Positions 1 through 8,519 of a stretch of DNA of 64,000 bases are shown piece by piece. The notes beneath the pieces were generated by a model that searched no databases, was not told where the DNA came from, and saw nothing but the letters and a program-made list of their open reading frames with translations. Made by a program: the position numbers and the translations under genes. How positions within the stretch are numbered: position 1 is the first letter of the stretch; every line of letters begins with the position of its first letter. Origin of the DNA: SFWF01 sp045636705 (lineage in GTDB: Bacteria > Bacillota > Clostridia > Oscillospirales > Acutalibacteraceae); contig JAZTYA010000018.1 in NCBI GenBank assembly GCA_045636705.1, forward strand, positions 1 to 64,000, in the 5' to 3' direction.

Positions 1-368
<368 letters not shown>

Positions 369-579
369 AAATTATATCTAAACACCCGAAGGTGTTTAAA
401 CCATTCTCAGAGCTTTTGCTCTTGTTGACTCATTCCAAACAAAACTAGCGCTTTGTCTGAATTTGTCCTTAAATTTACTTGATAATTTCTCATCAAAATT
501 GTCGGGTCCAATTTCTTTTCTTTAAGTCGTTGTTTAATTTTCAAGGTACAGTTTTTGCCCCGTTTTTTCGCGGTGCCAA
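369..579 (-). other. rRNA operon leader region
   Basis: This is transcribed leader between the rRNA promoter and 16S, on the minus strand. It holds a hairpin AAACACC-TTCG-GGTGTTT (about 380-400) just upstream of the mature 16S end, a small GAGC-AAAA-GCTC hairpin (about 411-422), and the string CCTTGAAAATTAAACAA (about 528-545), which resembles sequence often found flanking rRNA genes in Firmicutes. No protein gene is supported here; the short plus-strand reading frame over it has no ribosome binding site and lies in the leader. Confidence 0.6.
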
Positions 580-611
580 ATTATATTACCACAAAGGGTT
601 TGCCTTGTCAA
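580..611 (-). promoter_or_regulatory. rRNA operon promoter
   Basis: On the minus strand a perfect -35 TTGACA (611-606) is followed after 17 nt by TAATAT (588-583), with an overlapping TATAAT (585-580) further downstream. It precedes the leader and 16S gene, so it is the likely sigma-A promoter of the rRNA operon. An A/T-rich tract lies just upstream (about 612-660), as expected for an UP-like element. Confidence 0.8.
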
Positions 612-656
612 CACTTTTTTTCAAAAAAATTCGTTTTTTTTTAACATTTTTTTATA

Positions 657-683
657 CCAAAAAAAGAGCCACAAAATATTGTG
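657..683 (-). terminator. weak terminator after sigF
   Basis: On the minus strand a short stem CACAA-TATT-TTGTG (683-670) is followed by GCTC and a run of seven T. The stem has only 5 bp, so termination of sigF transcripts before the rRNA promoter may be leaky. Confidence 0.35.
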
Positions 684-704
684 TGTAGAATGTGGTGTAA
701 TATA

Positions 705-1358
705 CTATTCGCCGATTAAAACTCTTAATTTTTCTAAGGCTTTTTTCTCCTTTCTTGAAACCTGAACCTGTGAAATCCCAAGTATTTCTGCCGATTCGCT
801 TTGGGTCTTTTCAAAGAAGAAGCGTAGCTTTATTACCTGTTGTTCTGTCTTCTCTAAATTTTCTATTGCACTAAAGAGCAAAAGTTTTCGGCAAACCGCT
901 TCTTCATGACCTTGGTCACTTAGGTCAAGTTCACATATTCCGTCTTCTCCTTCGTAGGTTAGTGACACGGTCGGTCTGGCTGAGCACATAGCTTCAACCA
1001 GTTCTTCACTCGTGACCGAAAGTTTCTCTGCCAACTGCTCTATAGTTATTTCTTTTCCGTTCTTAGCTTCAAAGATTTCTTTTTCTCTTGCCGCCTTTAA
1101 AGAAAGTTCTTTTAAAGCACGAGAGACCTTAACCGTTCCTCCGTCGCGAAAGAGCCGTTTTATTTCTCCTAAGATTGCAGGCACGGCATAGGTTGAAAAC
1201 ATAAGTCCTCTTTCACTATCAAAGCCCTTTGCCGCTTTTATAAGGCCTATGCATCCTGCTTGGTAAAGGTCGTCATATTCTATGCCTCTGCCCGTAAATC
1301 TTTTGCAGCAAGAATGAACTAGTCTTAAATTATCCTCAACAAGCTTTGTATCATACAT
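705..1358 (-). CDS. sigF: RNA polymerase sporulation sigma factor SigF
   Basis: This is a forespore-specific sigma-70-family factor, held inactive by SpoIIAB until SpoIIAA frees it. The 217-residue product has region 2 (DDLYQAGCIGLIKAAKGFD, about residues 30-48, and FSTYAVPAILGEIKR about 54-68), a region 3 segment, and a C-terminal region 4 helix-turn-helix (TEQQVIKLRFFFEKTQSE then ILGISQVQVSRKEKKAL). Length and arrangement fit SigF; its position as third gene after spoIIAA and spoIIAB separates it from the close paralogue SigG. Its ATG overlaps the end of spoIIAB by 8 nt, so the two are probably translationally coupled. It is followed by the rRNA promoter on the same strand with only a weak terminator between. 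Confidence 0.95.
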   Translation of the reverse strand: MYDTKLVEDNLRLVHSCCKRFTGRGIEYDDLYQAGCIGLIKAAKGFDSERGLMFSTYAVPAILGEIKRLFRDGGTVKVSRALKELSLKAAREKEIFEAKNGKEITIEQLAEKLSVTSEELVEAMCSARPTVSLTYEGEDGICELDLSDQGHEEAVCRKLLLFSAIENLEKTEQQVIKLRFFFEKTQSESAEILGISQVQVSRKEKKALEKLRVLIGE

Positions 1359-1788
1359 TTTCTTTGACTCTTAATTTTTTAATCATTGTAACGGTTGTTC
1401 CCTTGCCTATGGTTGAGCGAACCTTCAAAGCGTCGGTAAAGCTTTCCATAACGGCAAAGCCTAACCCTGCTCTTTCTCCTCCTGCGGTAGTAAACAAGGG
1501 TTCCATTGCTTGTTTTACGTTTTCAATGCCACAACCCTTGTCGCGTATTCTTATTTTTATACTGCCGTTTTCCAAGATTTCGCCTGATATGTATATATTT
1601 CCTATTGTGTTTTTATAGCCGTGAACTATACAGTTTGTAACCGCCTCGGAAACGGCAGTTTTTATATCTGATATTTCTTCTACCGTTGGGTCAAGCTGAG
1701 CCGCAAAGGTCGCCACTGCGGTTCTGGCAAAGCTTTCGTTTGCCGAACGGGACGGAATTTTTAAATTGAATTTGTTAATTTGTTTCAT
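1351..1788 (-). CDS. spoIIAB: anti-sigma F factor SpoIIAB
   Basis: This is a serine protein kinase and anti-sigma factor that binds SigF, or phosphorylates SpoIIAA using ATP. The 145-residue product is a GHKL-fold ATPase: N-box AVSEAVTNCIVHGY (about residues 45-58), then IRDKGCGIENV (about 82-92) and GERAGLGFAVM (about 104-114) as the G1/G2 nucleotide-binding loops. The start ATG overlaps the stop of spoIIAA in ATGA and is preceded by GGGAG, typical of coupled translation. It is the middle gene of the classic spoIIA operon. Confidence 0.95.
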   Translation of the reverse strand: MKQINKFNLKIPSRSANESFARTAVATFAAQLDPTVEEISDIKTAVSEAVTNCIVHGYKNTIGNIYISGEILENGSIKIRIRDKGCGIENVKQAMEPLFTTAGGERAGLGFAVMESFTDALKVRSTIGKGTTVTMIKKLRVKENV

Positions 1789-2105
1789 ACGTTTTCTCCC
1801 TTTTCTATTTTTGCTAATTTTTCTATTCCCGATAGCTTCATTACTTTATATATATTAGGTGACAGGTTTGTGATGTTTAATGAAGCGTTGTTTTTCTGAA
1901 GATTTCTAAATCTGCCCATTACCAGTCCTATGCCCGAACTATCCATAAAGGAAACTCCTCCAAAGTCTAATATAAGTAAGGAAGGCATATTAAACTCGAT
2001 TGCGCTATCTATTTCCTCTCTTATGGGTTTTGCTGAATGGTGGTCTATTTCACCCGTGAGATAAACCGTTACCACCTCTTTAGTAGCTTGAATGTTAAGC
2101 GGCAT
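1785..2105 (-). CDS. spoIIAA: anti-sigma F factor antagonist SpoIIAA
   Basis: This is a STAS-domain anti-anti-sigma factor; its unphosphorylated form binds SpoIIAB and releases SigF in the forespore. The 106-residue protein carries the conserved FMDSSGIGLVMGR segment (about residues 53-65), in which one of Ser56/Ser57 is the site phosphorylated by SpoIIAB in the family. The start is supported by AAAGGAG upstream. It is the first gene of the spoIIA operon, just after the terminator of folC. I could not identify a convincing sigma-H-type promoter in the short upstream gap. Confidence 0.95.
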   Translation of the reverse strand: MPLNIQATKEVVTVYLTGEIDHHSAKPIREEIDSAIEFNMPSLLILDFGGVSFMDSSGIGLVMGRFRNLQKNNASLNITNLSPNIYKVMKLSGIEKLAKIEKGENV

Positions 2106-2125
2106 TTCTTTTACTCCTTTGTTTT

Positions 2126-2180
2126 TTAAAAAAATAAGGACAAGTCCTTATTATATAATAAAGGCTTGTCCTTAAATATT
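2126..2180 (-). terminator. terminator downstream of folC
   Basis: On the minus strand a long stem with arms AAGGACAAG and CTTGTCCTT and an inner near-palindromic A/T-rich part is followed by ATTTTTTT. It sits between the folC stop and the spoIIAA start, so it separates the two transcripts. Confidence 0.8.
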
Positions 2181-2202
2181 TTGTTATATTCTGTTGTCGT
2201 TT

Positions 2203-3447
2203 TTACTTTTTAAAAGCCGAAATCAGTTCTTCTCGTATTCCACCCGCTAAATAAAGTGAACCAAACACGAAAAGCGCCTCGTTTTCTTCAAGACTTAAAA
2301 CCGCCTTCTTTACCGCTTTTGTATAAGAATCTGCCGTTTCTACGTCGGCACAAAATTTACTTGAAATTGCAGCCAATTTTTCAGCCGTTTCGGTACGTGG
2401 ATTTTCGGTCACGGTAACTGTTATAAGCTTTTTGCAAAAGGGTAAAACCTTCTTTAAAAAGCCTTCGCAGTTTTTATCCGCCATCATACCTGAAATTGCT
2501 ACGACTCTTCCCTTAAACTGCTTCATATATCCTGACAATGCATTTGCGCCGTCGGGATTATGTGCGCCATCTAAAATGACAAGAGGATTTTGGCTTATTA
2601 TTTCCATCCTAGCAGGGATAGAAGCTTCTTTTATACCCTTTATAAAGGCATCTTTTTTAATGTTTAAATTAATAAGTTCTACCGTATCAATTGCGGTAAC
2701 CGCGTTATATACTTGGTGAAGTCCCGAAAGAGAAGTTTCATACTCTACACCTTTATATATAAACGTGTTGCCGAAGGTCTCGGTCTTTAGGATTTTTAAA
2801 TCCTCTATATCGGGTAAAACAAGGGCGTTTGCTTTTTGCTTTATGGTATCAAAGGCTTCCCTTTCCTGCAAAGGATAGCAAACGGTTGTGCTTTGCTTTA
2901 TAATGCCGCACTTTTCCCCTGCTATTTCTGAAAGGGTTTCCCCTAAATATGCCGTATGGTCATAATCGATTTTGGTTATTACGGACACAAGCGGAGAAGA
3001 AATCACGTTGGTTGCATCAAATCTGCCGCCAAGTCCCGTTTCCAAAACCACGAAATCGCATTTTTGCTCTTTGAAATAAAGAAATGCCACTGCGGTTATA
3101 AACTCAAACTCGGTAACCTGAACACCAATGTTTTTCACCTTTTCCACAAGTCTTGCAAGGGCTTCCTTTTCGATATAATTCCCGTTTACCTGTATGCGTT
3201 CACGAAAATCAACCACAAAAGGAGAGGTATAAAGTCCCGTTTTATAGCCTGCCGAGGATAGAATCTTTGCAATCATTGTGCAGGTAGAGCCTTTGCCATT
3301 GGTCCCTGCTATGTGTATAAACTTTAAATCATTTTGAGGATTCCCAAGTGCTTTTGTGAGTTTTTCAATCCTTTCAAGGCCTAAAACCGAACCAAAGACA
3401 CTAAGTGAATGAATATAATCTAAGGCATCGTTATAATTCATCTGCAT
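2203..3447 (-). CDS. folC: folylpolyglutamate synthase / dihydrofolate synthase
   Basis: This cytosolic Mur-ligase-family enzyme adds glutamate to (dihydro)folates in ATP-dependent steps. The 414-residue product has the P-loop GTNGKGSTC (residues 48-56), the FolC signature GLYTSPFVVDFRERIQVNG soon after, the ETGLGGRFDATN block (about 136-147), DYDHTAYLG and the C-terminal domain motif LDGAHNPDGANAL. The start is 2 nt after the valS stop, so it is probably read from valS mRNA; a second in-frame ATG lies 6 nt downstream. The terminator follows directly. Confidence 0.95.
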   Translation of the reverse strand: MQMNYNDALDYIHSLSVFGSVLGLERIEKLTKALGNPQNDLKFIHIAGTNGKGSTCTMIAKILSSAGYKTGLYTSPFVVDFRERIQVNGNYIEKEALARLVEKVKNIGVQVTEFEFITAVAFLYFKEQKCDFVVLETGLGGRFDATNVISSPLVSVITKIDYDHTAYLGETLSEIAGEKCGIIKQSTTVCYPLQEREAFDTIKQKANALVLPDIEDLKILKTETFGNTFIYKGVEYETSLSGLHQVYNAVTAIDTVELINLNIKKDAFIKGIKEASIPARMEIISQNPLVILDGAHNPDGANALSGYMKQFKGRVVAISGMMADKNCEGFLKKVLPFCKKLITVTVTENPRTETAEKLAAISSKFCADVETADSYTKAVKKAVLSLEENEALFVFGSLYLAGGIREELISAFKK

Positions 3448-3448
3448 C

Positions 3449-6079
3449 CTATACTTGCTTCTTTATCTTTTCAATACTCTCATTAAGCATTGAAATCTTA
3501 TCAAGAGTCTTATCAAGAAGTTCTCTTTGCTGTTTTACAACCGCTTCGGGCGCTTTTGCCACGAATCCCGGATTGTTAAGTTTGTTCTCATAGAAGGCTT
3601 TGTCCTTCTCTGCTGCTTCAAGTTCCTTTTCTAAACGAGCAAGTTCTGCTGTAAAGTCAACAAGTTCGTTTAAAGGAATATATACCTTTGCGCTGTCGGT
3701 AACAACCAAAACAGCGTCAGGCATATCAAAGCTTTCGCCTGTTTCGATTTCATTAGCGGATGCCAGTCTTGCAATAAAACCTGCAGAAGCCGAGAAAATC
3801 TCAGGAGTTGCAGTAGCGATAAAGAGATTTGCCTTCTTTGAAGGAGGAACGTTCATTTCGTTTCTGCGGTTACGAACTGCACGAATAACCGATATAACCT
3901 TCTGGAAGTTTTCCTCTTCGGTAGTAAACTCAAACTCGTCGGAATATTCAGGCCACTCGGCTACCATTATGCTTTCCTCTGAGTGTGGTAACGACTGCCA
4001 GATTTCTTCGGTTATAAATGGCATAAAGGGATGTAAAAGTTTTAATACGCCCTTAAATACGTAAACAAGTACTGAACGAGCAGTATAAGCTGCAGCCTTA
4101 TCGTCACCATTTAAACGGGACTTGCAAAGTTCAATATACCAGTCACAGAAAATGTCCCAGATGAAGTCGTAAAGTTTTGCAACCGCAAGACCCAACTCAA
4201 ACTTATCAAGGTTTTCAGTAACCTCTTTTACAAGTGTATTATACTTTGAAAGAACCCACTTATCCTCAAGTGCTAAATCAACCGATAAGGGTAGTTCTTC
4301 ATCGTTTTCAAGGTTCATAAGAAGGAATCTTGCCGCATTCCAAATCTTATTAGCAAAGTTGCGGCTTGCCTCTACCCTTTCAGGACTGTAACGCATATCG
4401 TTACCGGGTGTGTTACCGGTAGCAAGTGTAAAGCGGAGCGCATCTGCGCCGTATTTTTCAATTTCAAGTAATGGGTCGATGCCGTTACCAAGTGACTTTG
4501 ACATCTTTCTTCCTTCGCTGTCACGAACAATTCCGTGGAAGAGAACCGTTTTGAAAGGAACGGTATCGGTATATTCTAGGGCAGAGAAAATCATACGAGC
4601 TACCCAGAAGAATATAATATCGTATCCTGTAACTAAGGTATCGGTAGGATAGAAATATTTAAGGTCAAGGTTTTCTTCAGGCCAACCAAGAGTTGAAAAT
4701 GGCCAAAGAGCTGAAGAGAACCAGGTATCAAGGGTATCCTCATCCTGCTTAAGGTTGGTTGAGCCACACTTGTGACACTTTTCAGGGTCAACACGGCTAA
4801 CGATAATCTCACCACAGTCAGGGCAATACCAAGCAGGGATTCTGTGTCCCCACCAAAGCTGACGGGAGATACACCAGTCTTTGATATTTTCCATCCAGTT
4901 AAAGTAAATCTTTTCAAGGCGAGCAGGAATAAACTTAATGTCGCCGTTTTTAACCGATTCAACCGCAGGCTTTGCTAAAGGTTCCATTCTTACGAACCAC
5001 TGCTTTGAAATTCTGGGTTCAACAACCGAGTTGCAACGATAGCAAGCGCCTACGTTATGGTTAAGAGGTTCAATCTTCACAAGGAAGCCTTCGCTTTCAA
5101 GGTCGCGAACAATAGCCTTGCGTGCCTCGTATCTATCCATTCCCTGATACTTGCCACCAAGCTCGTTGATTTTAGCATCATCGGTCATAACGTTTATGAC
5201 GGGAAGATTATGGCGAAGACCTACTTCAAAGTCGTTGGGGTCGTGAGCAGGTGTAATCTTAACAACACCTGTGCCGAAATCCATTTCAACATAGGTATCA
5301 GCGACAATCGGAATTTCTCTTCCAACCAAAGGAAGAACCACACTCTTGCCGATAAGGTGCTTATATCTTTCATCATCGGGATGAACTGCTACTGCTGTAT
5401 CGCCAAGCAAGGTTTCAGGTCTTGTGGTTGCTAGCTGTAAATATTCATCCGAATCCTTTACAGGATAGCGAAGGTGCCAGAAATTACCGTTTTGTTCACT
5501 ATAAACAACCTCTGCATCCGAAATTGAAGTTAAACAATGAGGACACCAGTTGATAATTCTTTCACCACGGTAGATTAAGTCCTTTTGATAAAGACGGACA
5601 AACACCTCGCGAACGGCATTAGAGCAGCCCTCATCAAGAGTGAAGCGTTCTCTTTCCCAGTCACAAGATGCACCAAGCTTTTTAAGCTGACTGATAATTC
5701 TTCCGCCAAACTTTTCTTTCCAGTCCCAAGCTCGCTCTAAAAACTTTTCACGGCCTAGGTCTTCTTTGGTAAGTCCCTCTGCCTTCATAGCCTCAACTAT
5801 CTTAGCTTCGGTAGCGATAGAAGCGTGGTCGGTACCCGGAATCCAAAGAGCAGCACGGCCCTGCATTCTACGATAACGGATAAGGATATCCTGAAGCGTA
5901 TTATCAAGGGCATGTCCCATATGGAGCTGTCCTGTGATGTTTGGTGGTGGTATTACTATTGTATAAGGTTGTTTGTTGGCATCCACCTCGGCATGGAAAT
6001 AATTTCCGTCAAGCCAGAATTTATAGGTTCTGTCTTCTACTTCAGCGGGGTCGTAAGTTTTTGCTAATTCTTTTGCCAC
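3449..6079 (-). CDS. valS: valyl-tRNA synthetase
   Basis: This class I aminoacyl-tRNA synthetase charges tRNA-Val. The 876-residue product has the HIGH-type motif HMGH (residues 53-56), the editing (CP1) domain with the TTRPETLLGDTAV block (about 218-230), Cys pairs CYRC (346-349), CPDC (419-422) and CHKC (435-438), the KMSKS loop at 525-529, an anticodon-binding domain and a C-terminal coiled coil (about 800-876). Translation starts at GTG 6079 behind a strong AAGGAGG. Clostridial valS genes are often T-box controlled, but no T-box signature was found in the 190-nt leader here; a simple promoter is seen instead. Confidence 0.97.
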   Translation of the reverse strand: MAKELAKTYDPAEVEDRTYKFWLDGNYFHAEVDANKQPYTIVIPPPNITGQLHMGHALDNTLQDILIRYRRMQGRAALWIPGTDHASIATEAKIVEAMKAEGLTKEDLGREKFLERAWDWKEKFGGRIISQLKKLGASCDWERERFTLDEGCSNAVREVFVRLYQKDLIYRGERIINWCPHCLTSISDAEVVYSEQNGNFWHLRYPVKDSDEYLQLATTRPETLLGDTAVAVHPDDERYKHLIGKSVVLPLVGREIPIVADTYVEMDFGTGVVKITPAHDPNDFEVGLRHNLPVINVMTDDAKINELGGKYQGMDRYEARKAIVRDLESEGFLVKIEPLNHNVGACYRCNSVVEPRISKQWFVRMEPLAKPAVESVKNGDIKFIPARLEKIYFNWMENIKDWCISRQLWWGHRIPAWYCPDCGEIIVSRVDPEKCHKCGSTNLKQDEDTLDTWFSSALWPFSTLGWPEENLDLKYFYPTDTLVTGYDIIFFWVARMIFSALEYTDTVPFKTVLFHGIVRDSEGRKMSKSLGNGIDPLLEIEKYGADALRFTLATGNTPGNDMRYSPERVEASRNFANKIWNAARFLLMNLENDEELPLSVDLALEDKWVLSKYNTLVKEVTENLDKFELGLAVAKLYDFIWDIFCDWYIELCKSRLNGDDKAAAYTARSVLVYVFKGVLKLLHPFMPFITEEIWQSLPHSEESIMVAEWPEYSDEFEFTTEEENFQKVISVIRAVRNRRNEMNVPPSKKANLFIATATPEIFSASAGFIARLASANEIETGESFDMPDAVLVVTDSAKVYIPLNELVDFTAELARLEKELEAAEKDKAFYENKLNNPGFVAKAPEAVVKQQRELLDKTLDKISMLNESIEKIKKQV

Positions 6080-6117
6080 TTAACAAATCCTCCTTGCGTG
6101 ATTTTTAAAATACTCAT

Positions 6118-6149
6118 ATTATATTATCGAAAAAATTAATGAATGTCAA
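6118..6149 (-). promoter_or_regulatory. valS promoter
   Basis: On the minus strand TTGACA (6149-6144) is followed after 17 nt by TAATAT (6126-6121), overlapping a TATAAT (6123-6118). It lies about 40 nt upstream of the GTG start of valS and would drive valS-folC. Confidence 0.75.
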
Positions 6150-6227
6150 ATAATTCCTATAATATTTAAAAATTATTAGCTAATATTATTTTTGTCGGTA
6201 TTTAAAAAGTTGCGTTTGCTTATCTTC

Positions 6228-6272
6228 CGACAGCCGCTTAAATTAGGTTTCTGATTTAAGCGGTTTGGTTTT
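6228..6272. terminator. inverted repeat after parC-like gene
   Basis: A perfect 10-bp stem (CCGCTTAAAT / ATTTAAGCGG, arms 6234-6243 and 6254-6263) lies directly after the topoisomerase A-subunit gene. The T-rich tail (TTTGGTTTTTT) is on the plus-strand side, while the minus-strand side has no clear U tract. It is probably a transcription end signal, but its orientation is imperfect for the gene it follows. Confidence 0.4.
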
Positions 6273-8507
6273 TTAAAAGGTTAATTGCTCGGTTTCGGTG
6301 TCGGGTTGTTTGAAGCTTCCGGCACTTGGAAGATTTCGAGCTCTATACCTATGCGGTCTATCCGACTTAGTTGGGTCAACAATTTCGGCAGAGAAGATTC
6401 TTTGTCCTCTCTTTTGTGTCATAACGGCTATACCGCCATTATTCTTTGCCGCCTTTGCAGAAATTGCAGAGGTGTTTACGAGCAACATTCTGCCGTTTGT
6501 TGAGGTTAAGAGGATATCGCACTCTTCCTTAATATAAAATGCAGTATGCAAAACATATTTTTCACTGTATGCATTGATAAGCTTCTTGCGGTTTGTCTTT
6601 GTGTAATAAGACTCCATAGGAACCTTTGCTATTCTACCGTTATCAAAGACAAATACCATAAAGCCCTTATAGTTTTCGATATTAACCATATGAACAGGTA
6701 GTTCAGCATCTTCAAAGTCGAGCTTTGACGGAATATAATCGCCTAACTGACTTGCCTTACCGTCTGCAAAGTCGCAAACCCTTGCCTTGTAAACCTGCCA
6801 CTTATTTGTGAAGAAGAGAAGATGCTCGGCATTGGTCGATTCGGCAACAATGCTCATCTCGTCACCCTCTTTAAGCTTCTGCTCGCCACTCATGCGAAGA
6901 GACTGAGGAGTTATCTTCTTAAAGTATCCGTCACGGGTGTAGAAAAGGGTTACAGGAGAATTGTCAACTACCTCTTCCTCTGCCTCGTCAGAGTCTTCAC
7001 TCATAACTATTGCAGTTTTTCTATCCTTGCCGTACTTCTTTGCAACCTCTTCGAGTTCCTTAACGATAATGTTTAGAATCTTTCTCTTTGAGTTTAGAGT
7101 CTCTTCAAGGTCGGCAACCTGTTTTTCCAAATTTTCTACATCTTCAAGTCTTTTTAAGATGTATTGGCGGTTTAAATGACGAAGTTTTATTTCAGCAACG
7201 TATTCTGCCTGAGTTTCGTCAATACCAAAACCTATCATAAGGTTTGGAACAACCTCTTTTTCCTCTTCGGTTTCTCGTACAATCTTAATTGCCTTATCAA
7301 TATCAAGTAAGATTTTAGCAAGACCTTTTAGCAAATGAAGTTTTTCACGAGCCTTGGTTAAATTAAAGTAAACGCGGTTTTGAACGCATCCCTTGCGGAA
7401 GGCAACCCATTCGGAAATAATATCCTTAACTCCTAAAACCTGAGGATTACCCTCTATTAGAATATTAAAGTTGCATCCAAACGAATCCTCTAAAGGAGTC
7501 ATTTTGTAAAGTTTTTTCATTAACTTATCGGGGTCGGTACCACGCTTTAAATCGATTGTGATTTTAAGACCCTTAAGGTCTGTTTCGTCGCGGATATCGT
7601 TTATCTCGGTAAGCTTTTTAAGCTTTACAAGTTCGACTACCTTTTCGATTATCTGCTCGGTAGTAGTGGTGGGTGGGATTTCGGTAATGTCGATACAATT
7701 TTCAGACTTATCATAGGTGTAAACGCCTCTTACCTTAAAGCTGCCTCTACCTGTTCTGTAGATTTCTTCCATCTCATCTCGCTTATATACAAGCTGACCG
7801 CCTATTGGGAAGTCCGGAGCTAAAAGAGTATCGGCAACATTTATATTATTATCTTTAATATAGGCAATTGTTGTGTCACAAACCTCTTTTAAGTTGAAAG
7901 GACAAATCTGGCTTGCCATACCAACCGCAATACCCATATTGGCATTAACTAAAACAGATGGGAATGTTACTGGGAAAAGGGTCGGTTCTTTCATTGTAGC
8001 GTCATAGTTATCTACAAATAGAACCGTTTCCTTATCGATATCTGCAAAAAGTTCTGCCGCTATGGGAGCAAGCTTTGCCTCGGTATAACGGGAAGCGGCG
8101 TACGCCATATCCCTTGAATATGCCTTACCGAAAGAACCCTTTGACTGAATGTATGGATGTAAAAGCGCCTCATTGCCCTCGGACAAACGAACCATTGTTT
8201 CGTAAATTGCCGAGTCGCCGTGTGGGTTAAGTTGCATTGTGCGACCGACAATGTTAGCCGACTTAATTGTGCCGCCACTTAAAAGACCCATATTATACAT
8301 AGTATAAAGGAGTTTTCTGTGGGAAGGTTTGAAGCCATCAATTTCAGGAATAGCACGAGAAACAATAACGCTCATAGCATAAGGCATATAGTTGGTGCGT
8401 AAAGTTTCGGTTATAGGCTGATTAACGACCGTACCTGCTCCTGCAATATAAGCATCGGGCACCTTATTCACTTTTACCTCGGTTTGAGATTTTTTTCTTG
8501 GAGCCAT
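6273..8507 (-). CDS. parC: DNA topoisomerase (ATP-hydrolysing) subunit A, ParC/GyrA family
   Basis: This is the cleavage-rejoining subunit of a type IIA topoisomerase, forming A2B2 with the product of the next gene. The 744-residue protein contains the breakage-reunion domain: PEIDGFKPSHRKLLYTMY (about 54-71), HGDSAIYETMVRL (96-108, the quinolone-resistance-determining region) and the active-site Tyr141 in AASRYTEAKL. A long coiled-coil (about 370-500) and a short C-terminal beta-propeller-like part follow. It diverges from textbook ParC/GyrA (for example TFPSVLVNANMGIAVGMAS in place of the usual PNLLVNGSSGIAVGMAT), and no GyrA-box was seen, which favours a topoisomerase IV-like subunit. It lies 12 nt after the B-subunit gene. 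Confidence 0.85.
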   Translation of the reverse strand: MAPRKKSQTEVKVNKVPDAYIAGAGTVVNQPITETLRTNYMPYAMSVIVSRAIPEIDGFKPSHRKLLYTMYNMGLLSGGTIKSANIVGRTMQLNPHGDSAIYETMVRLSEGNEALLHPYIQSKGSFGKAYSRDMAYAASRYTEAKLAPIAAELFADIDKETVLFVDNYDATMKEPTLFPVTFPSVLVNANMGIAVGMASQICPFNLKEVCDTTIAYIKDNNINVADTLLAPDFPIGGQLVYKRDEMEEIYRTGRGSFKVRGVYTYDKSENCIDITEIPPTTTTEQIIEKVVELVKLKKLTEINDIRDETDLKGLKITIDLKRGTDPDKLMKKLYKMTPLEDSFGCNFNILIEGNPQVLGVKDIISEWVAFRKGCVQNRVYFNLTKAREKLHLLKGLAKILLDIDKAIKIVRETEEEKEVVPNLMIGFGIDETQAEYVAEIKLRHLNRQYILKRLEDVENLEKQVADLEETLNSKRKILNIIVKELEEVAKKYGKDRKTAIVMSEDSDEAEEEVVDNSPVTLFYTRDGYFKKITPQSLRMSGEQKLKEGDEMSIVAESTNAEHLLFFTNKWQVYKARVCDFADGKASQLGDYIPSKLDFEDAELPVHMVNIENYKGFMVFVFDNGRIAKVPMESYYTKTNRKKLINAYSEKYVLHTAFYIKEECDILLTSTNGRMLLVNTSAISAKAAKNNGGIAVMTQKRGQRIFSAEIVDPTKSDRPHRYRARNLPSAGSFKQPDTETEQLTF

Positions 8508-8519
8508 TTAATAATTCTC

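Noticed and set aside
479..688. Small plus-strand frame over the rRNA promoter
   Set aside because: It runs antisense to the rRNA promoter/leader, lacks a ribosome site and has composition typical of non-coding A/T-rich DNA.
6080..6120. T-box riboswitch upstream of valS
   Set aside because: The space after the promoter is too short and the conserved AGGGTGG-type and specifier features are absent.
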